From positions 62,001 through 126,000 of the forward strand of contig NZ_SMRU01000014.1 in the NCBI RefSeq assembly GCF_004354015.1: a DNA stretch of 64,000 nt. Reading direction: 5' to 3'. The notes beneath the pieces were generated by a model. The model ran no database searches. It had not been told where the DNA came from and saw only the letters and a program-made list of their open reading frames with translations. The stretch's first letter is position 1. Every line of letters starts with the position of its first letter. The stretch is from Arthrobacter terricola. Its GTDB lineage: Bacteria > Actinomycetota > Actinomycetes > Actinomycetales > Micrococcaceae. A program made the position numbers and the translations under genes. Below, piece by piece: positions 60,907 to 64,000 of the stretch.

Positions 60907-62616
60907 GTGACTTCGCAAGGCTCCTTCAGTTCCCTCGCCGCTGCCCGGATCGCCGTCAAGGCCCTGCTCGACGGCGGTGTGCGGCACGCGGTGGTCGCTC
61001 CCGGTTCGCGCTCGGCACCCATGGCCTACGCGCTGGCTGAGGCAGAGGCGGCCGGGAGAGTCCGCATCCTCGTAAGGATCGACGAACGTTCGGCGGGTTT
61101 CACGGCCCTCGGCCTCGCACTCTCCACGGGCGCTCCCGTCGCCGTCCTCACTACCTCGGGCACCGCCGTCGGGAACCTTCTCCCGGCTGTCATGGAAGCC
61201 AACCACGCCGCCGTGCCGCTCGTGGTCCTCTCGGCCGACCGGCCCGCCGAACTCCTCGGAACCGGCGCCAACCAGACCACCATCCAACTGGACATTTTCG
61301 GCGAACACGTGCGCTTCGCCGTCGACGTCGCTGCAGGCGCGGACCCGCAGCGGGCCGTCGAGACCGCCATCTACGCGGCAACGGGTGCGCTCGAGGGCAC
61401 CCCGCCGGGCCCGGTGCAGCTCAACCTCGCCTTCCGGGACCCGCTCGTACCGGAACGCGGCGAATCGCTGCCCGCCACGCAGGGGCACGGCATCTTCCAT
61501 TACGACGCCGGCCCGCAACCAATGAGCATGTCCCCTGCTCCGGCCGGGTTGCCCGAGCGGCGCACAGTTGTTCTGGCAGGGCACGACGCCGGTCCGGTCG
61601 CCGAAGCGTTCGCGCGGGCGCACGGCCTTCCGCTCCTTGCGGAACCATCGTCCAATGCGCGTTTCGGACCGAACGCCGTGGGTCCGTACCGGCAGATGCT
61701 GGAACATTTCGGGCCGGATTCCGCGCTCCCGATTGAACGGGTGGTGGTCTTCGGCCGACCGACACTTTCCCGGCCAGTCGCAGCATTGCTTGCCCGCGAA
61801 GACGTTCCCGCCGCCATCTATGAGCCGGTTCCCGTGGCCTGGTACGAGCACGGCCGGCGTCGCGAGCAACGCTTTGAATCCCTGGCTGACCTGGCCGAAT
61901 TCTCCGGTCGCGGCCCGTCCGAATGGCTCGACGCCTGGCTTTTGGCCGGAGCTGCCGCGCAGCGCGCACTCGATCTTGTCCTCGAATCCTCGCCCGAAGC
62001 AAACGGCCCGGCGGTCGGTGCAACGGTCTGGACGCACGCCCGCGGTCAGTTGGTGCTGGGCTCCTCCAACGGCATCCGCGACGTCGACCTCGCCAGCGCA
62101 CCTGCCCCGGAACCGCTCGCCACCGTGTACGCGAACCGAGGCCTCGCCGGCATCGACGGCACCATCTCGACGGCCACAGGCATCGCCCTCGGCGCGGGCC
62201 GCGAAACCACGCTCCTCGTGGGCGACGTCACCTTCCTGCACGACGCCGGCGGCCTCCTCCTCGGTGCCGGCGAACCAGGCCCGGACCTCCGAATCGTCGT
62301 GCTCAACGATGCGGGCGGCGGGATCTTCGGCCTCCTCGAGCACGGCAAGGTGGAGGACGACGGCGGGTACGGCACCGCCGTCGAACGCCTCTTCGGCACC
62401 CCGCACAGTGTTGACATTTCCGCGCTGGCCGCGGCGTACGGCGTCGGGCACGTTTCAGTGCGTACGACGGCGGAACTCGCCGCTGCGCTCGCCTCGCCGT
62501 TGAAGGGCCGCAGCATCGTGGAAGTGCGCACGGACCGGGCAGGATTGCGTCCCTTGCACGCACGCATCAAGGCAGCCGTGGCGTCGGCGGTGTCGCAGGT
62601 GCTCGTCGGGGCGTAG
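60907..62616 (+). CDS. menD: MenD, SEPHCHC synthase
   Basis: 569 residues. A thiamine-diphosphate enzyme joining 2-oxoglutarate to isochorismate. N-terminal VVAPGSRSAPMAYAL, with the catalytic-type Glu in the IDERSAGFTALGLAL segment, then SADRPAELLGTGANQTTIQ, and the C-terminal ThDP motif GDVTFLHDAGG to LNDAGGGIFGLLE. The GTG start follows a leaderless -10 box. With menC upstream it belongs to the menaquinone pathway, which supplies the respiratory quinone of this actinobacterium. Confidence 0.93.
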   Translation: MTSQGSFSSLAAARIAVKALLDGGVRHAVVAPGSRSAPMAYALAEAEAAGRVRILVRIDERSAGFTALGLALSTGAPVAVLTTSGTAVGNLLPAVMEANHAAVPLVVLSADRPAELLGTGANQTTIQLDIFGEHVRFAVDVAAGADPQRAVETAIYAATGALEGTPPGPVQLNLAFRDPLVPERGESLPATQGHGIFHYDAGPQPMSMSPAPAGLPERRTVVLAGHDAGPVAEAFARAHGLPLLAEPSSNARFGPNAVGPYRQMLEHFGPDSALPIERVVVFGRPTLSRPVAALLAREDVPAAIYEPVPVAWYEHGRRREQRFESLADLAEFSGRGPSEWLDAWLLAGAAAQRALDLVLESSPEANGPAVGATVWTHARGQLVLGSSNGIRDVDLASAPAPEPLATVYANRGLAGIDGTISTATGIALGAGRETTLLVGDVTFLHDAGGLLLGAGEPGPDLRIVVLNDAGGGIFGLLEHGKVEDDGGYGTAVERLFGTPHSVDISALAAAYGVGHVSVRTTAELAAALASPLKGRSIVEVRTDRAGLRPLHARIKAAVASAVSQVLVGA

Positions 62617-62620
62617 GTTC

Positions 62621-62705
62621 TGGCGCTGCGGGGAATGCCTGGCGCTCCGGGGTATGCTTGGCGCTTCCGAAAATACTTGGCGCACACGGAATTCCGGTAG
62701 CGCTC
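62621..62705. repeat. 19-bp-period repeat array, left of the AbiEi-like gene
   Basis: TGGCGC-led units start at 62621, 62640, 62659 and 62678, 19 bases apart, with the pattern TGGCGCTnCGGGGnATGC decaying rightwards. The array ends in GGAATTCCGGTAGCGC (62688-62703), which recurs inverted at 63823-63838. Confidence 0.8.
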
Positions 62706-62815
62706 GGTTGAACGCGGGTCGCTGAGCACTAAACGCGTCGTCAGATTCCCCGAACTTTCCACATAGAGCAGGCCAGCACTGCCCCCACACTGATCCTCAT
62801 GCCAGTTTCTTAAGC

Positions 62816-63769
62816 ATGGCCGATCTATCCAGACTCATCCTCACCCGAGACCATCCCTTCCACGGGCTGACCCCCAAGGAACTCGCCCGGAGGGCCAAGT
62901 CAGGCGCATTGCATCGGGTCCGTCAAGGGGTGTACATCGACGGCGCAACCTGGGCAGCACTGAAGCCGTGGGAACAATACCGGGTCAAAGTGGGCGCCGC
63001 TGCGGAGGTAGCCACCGGCAGGACCATATTCGGCAGGCATTCAGCGGCGTCGGTATGGGGAATTCCGTTTGTCGGAGCCCATCACCCTGTGGAGGCGCTG
63101 ACACTGCAGAACGACGGCGGCCGGTCGCGTCCGGGGATATCCCGCCACTATGCAGATCCGGATGGCCTCAAGATATACCGACGCGAGGGCCTCCTGGTGA
63201 CAAGCCGGATTCGCACTGTCCTGGATCTGGCTGCGTTTACGCCATTCATCGAGGCCATCGTTCCACTGGATCACGTGTTGAAACCGGACAAGAAACGCAA
63301 TTTCCTTCCGATCACGAAGGAGACGCTTCTGGAATGTATCGGTGACAACTACACGGCGGCTGCCATCCGCCGGATACGCGTTGCCGTGGATTTCGCAGAT
63401 CCTCTATCCGGGTCTCCGGGGGAGTCGTACAGCCGTGCTTTGATCCGTGCCGCAGGATTCGAGGCTCCGGTTCTCCAGCAGGAATTCCGTGACGGCGGGG
63501 GCCGTATCGGCTACTCGGACTTCTATTGGAAGGGCGCGAAAGTAGTAGGCGAATTCGATGGGATCGAGAAATACTTGAAGCCGGAGTTCCTGAAGGGCCG
63601 CACGGCTGCCCAAGCGGTGATCGATGAGAAGATTCGCGAGGACCGGATCCGTGCCACAGGGTGCGGTGTGGTCCGTTGGGTATGGCCGGAACTCATGGCT
63701 CCGGGGTTTCTTGAGCGGAGACTGGCCGAAATAGGCGTGCCACGGCGACGCCCGCGTTCAAGCTCATGA
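62816..63769 (+). CDS. AbiEi-like antitoxin-domain protein with nuclease-fold C-terminus
   Basis: 317 residues. The N-terminal winged helix (about 17-45, LTPKELARRAKSGALHRVRQGVYI) is the pattern of AbiEi-type antitoxin domains; a middle helical region follows (GRTIFGRHSAASVWGIP, TVLDLAAFTPFIEAIVPLDHVL). The C-terminus (about 215-310) has SDFYWKGAKVVGEFDGIEKY and VIDEKIREDRIRATGCGVVRWVWPEL, a PD-(D/E)xK/DUF559-like layout. Such proteins are common singletons in actinobacteria, with no AbiEii toxin next to them; none is here. Function unknown. No RBS is visible at the ATG. It is flanked by inverted 19-bp repeat arrays. Confidence 0.75.
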   Translation: MADLSRLILTRDHPFHGLTPKELARRAKSGALHRVRQGVYIDGATWAALKPWEQYRVKVGAAAEVATGRTIFGRHSAASVWGIPFVGAHHPVEALTLQNDGGRSRPGISRHYADPDGLKIYRREGLLVTSRIRTVLDLAAFTPFIEAIVPLDHVLKPDKKRNFLPITKETLLECIGDNYTAAAIRRIRVAVDFADPLSGSPGESYSRALIRAAGFEAPVLQQEFRDGGGRIGYSDFYWKGAKVVGEFDGIEKYLKPEFLKGRTAAQAVIDEKIREDRIRATGCGVVRWVWPELMAPGFLERRLAEIGVPRRRPRSSS

Positions 63770-63813
63770 CACAGTAATTACCCCATGACACAGTTTTTGC
63801 CCGATGACGCGAC

Positions 63814-63855
63814 GATGCCCTGGCGCTACCGGAATTCCAGTAGCGTCAGGGCATC
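63814..63855. other. 42-bp near-perfect palindrome
   Basis: GATGCCCTGGCGCTAC pairs with GTAGCGTCAGGGCATC (one mismatch, a G-T wobble in RNA) around CGGAATTCCA. It lies 45 bases after the AbiEi-like stop and before the right repeat array. It may act as a terminator for that gene or the minus-strand ABC gene, but its arms are themselves repeat units. Confidence 0.7.
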
Positions 63856-63858
63856 GGA

Positions 63859-63945
63859 GAAGCGCGGGGCATAAGCCGAAGCGAGGGCATAAGCCGAAGC
63901 GCGGGGCATAAGCCGGAGCGCCGGGCATAAACCGCAGCGCCAGGA
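63859..63945. repeat. 19-bp-period repeat array, right of the AbiEi-like gene
   Basis: Units GAAGCGCGGGGCATAAGCC start at 63859, 63878, 63896, 63915 and 63934 (periods 19, 18, 19, 19); the palindrome's right arm at 63840 is a sixth unit. Its reverse complement matches the left array (GCGCT-CGG-TATGC), so the two arrays face each other. Confidence 0.8.
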
Positions 63946-63946
63946 A

Positions 63947-64000
63947 CTACAGCACGCGGCTGAGGAACTCCTTGGTGCGGGCGTGCTGGGGGTTGGCGAT
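63947..64000 (-). CDS. C-terminus of an amino-acid-type ABC transporter ATPase (partial)
   Basis: The last 17 codons and TAG stop of a minus-strand gene that begins beyond the window: IANPQHARTKEFLSRVL. The pattern NPxHxRTKxFLxRVL is the usual tail of GlnQ/polar amino acid ABC ATPases. The 19-bp repeat array starts directly after its stop. Confidence 0.75.
   Translation of the reverse strand: MANPQHARTKEFLSRVL

Noticed and set aside
60787..62451. 554-residue minus-strand frame opposite menD
   Set aside because: Antisense shadow of menD, and its C-terminus reads through the repeat array.

Overview
The window is high-GC DNA (roughly 60-65% G+C) from an actinobacterium, most likely Arthrobacter or a close relative in the Micrococcaceae. 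Support for this: strong third-position G/C bias that creates very long antisense shadow ORFs, frequent GTG/TTG starts, several starts placed 6-7 nt after a TANNNT -10 box (leaderless mRNAs), the menaquinone genes menC and menD, Tat-exported PhoX, a CmtR-like ArsR sensor and a Gram-positive-type Tad/Flp cluster without a secretin. No rRNA, tRNA, CRISPR array, IS element or prophage was seen; the DNA looks like ordinary chromosome with accessory cassettes.

Layout, left end to 25 kb: an NCS1-type permease cut by the window edge, with an overlapping RidA gene, then a coxD-coxE-xdhC-coxS-coxL-coxM-coxG operon for a molybdenum hydroxylase. Its active-site loop AYRGAGR marks a form II enzyme, so CO should not be assumed as substrate. 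Next come an XRE regulator divergent from a DHA2-type MFS exporter that is broken by a one-base frameshift, a DUF2316 gene, two tandem EAL-domain genes (a third lies at 21.5-22.7 kb; two of the three have lost catalytic residues), a CmtR-like metal sensor with two cation-diffusion-facilitator exporters, a DUF218 protein, a FAD/Rieske oxidoreductase divergent from a TetR regulator, and a metallo-beta-lactamase-fold hydrolase.

25-48 kb: a divergent histidine kinase/response regulator pair with an Hpt-like gene that lacks its phospho-histidine; a complete-looking Tad pilus operon (flp, flp, tadE, tadG-like, cpaB, cpaE, tadA, tadB, tadC) on the minus strand but with no prepilin peptidase; a membrane-anchored GH18-like protein with two CBM5/12-like modules divergent from a family-2 glycosyltransferase; a ParA/MinD-like ATPase; a GH25-like secreted protein; a K+ channel; MFS, acyltransferase, SRPBCC/ArsR and PAP2 genes.

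48-64 kb: a translationally coupled glycogen-debranching-type glucosidase and GT4 glycosyltransferase, divergent from a fructan/sucrose operon (Tat-type solute-binding protein, two permeases, cytoplasmic GH32) controlled by a downstream LacI repressor whose 16-bp operator occurs twice at the operon promoter and once at its own promoter. Then menC, phoX with a Pho-box-like repeat, menD, an AbiEi-like/nuclease-fold gene bracketed by inverted 19-bp repeat arrays, and the last 17 codons of an ABC ATPase at the right edge.

The least explained structures are a family of 32-bp-period repeats at three distant intergenic sites, the 19-bp repeat arrays around the AbiEi-like gene, a nested inverted repeat at 39.25 kb, and a shared unnamed N-terminal domain on the two degenerate EAL proteins.
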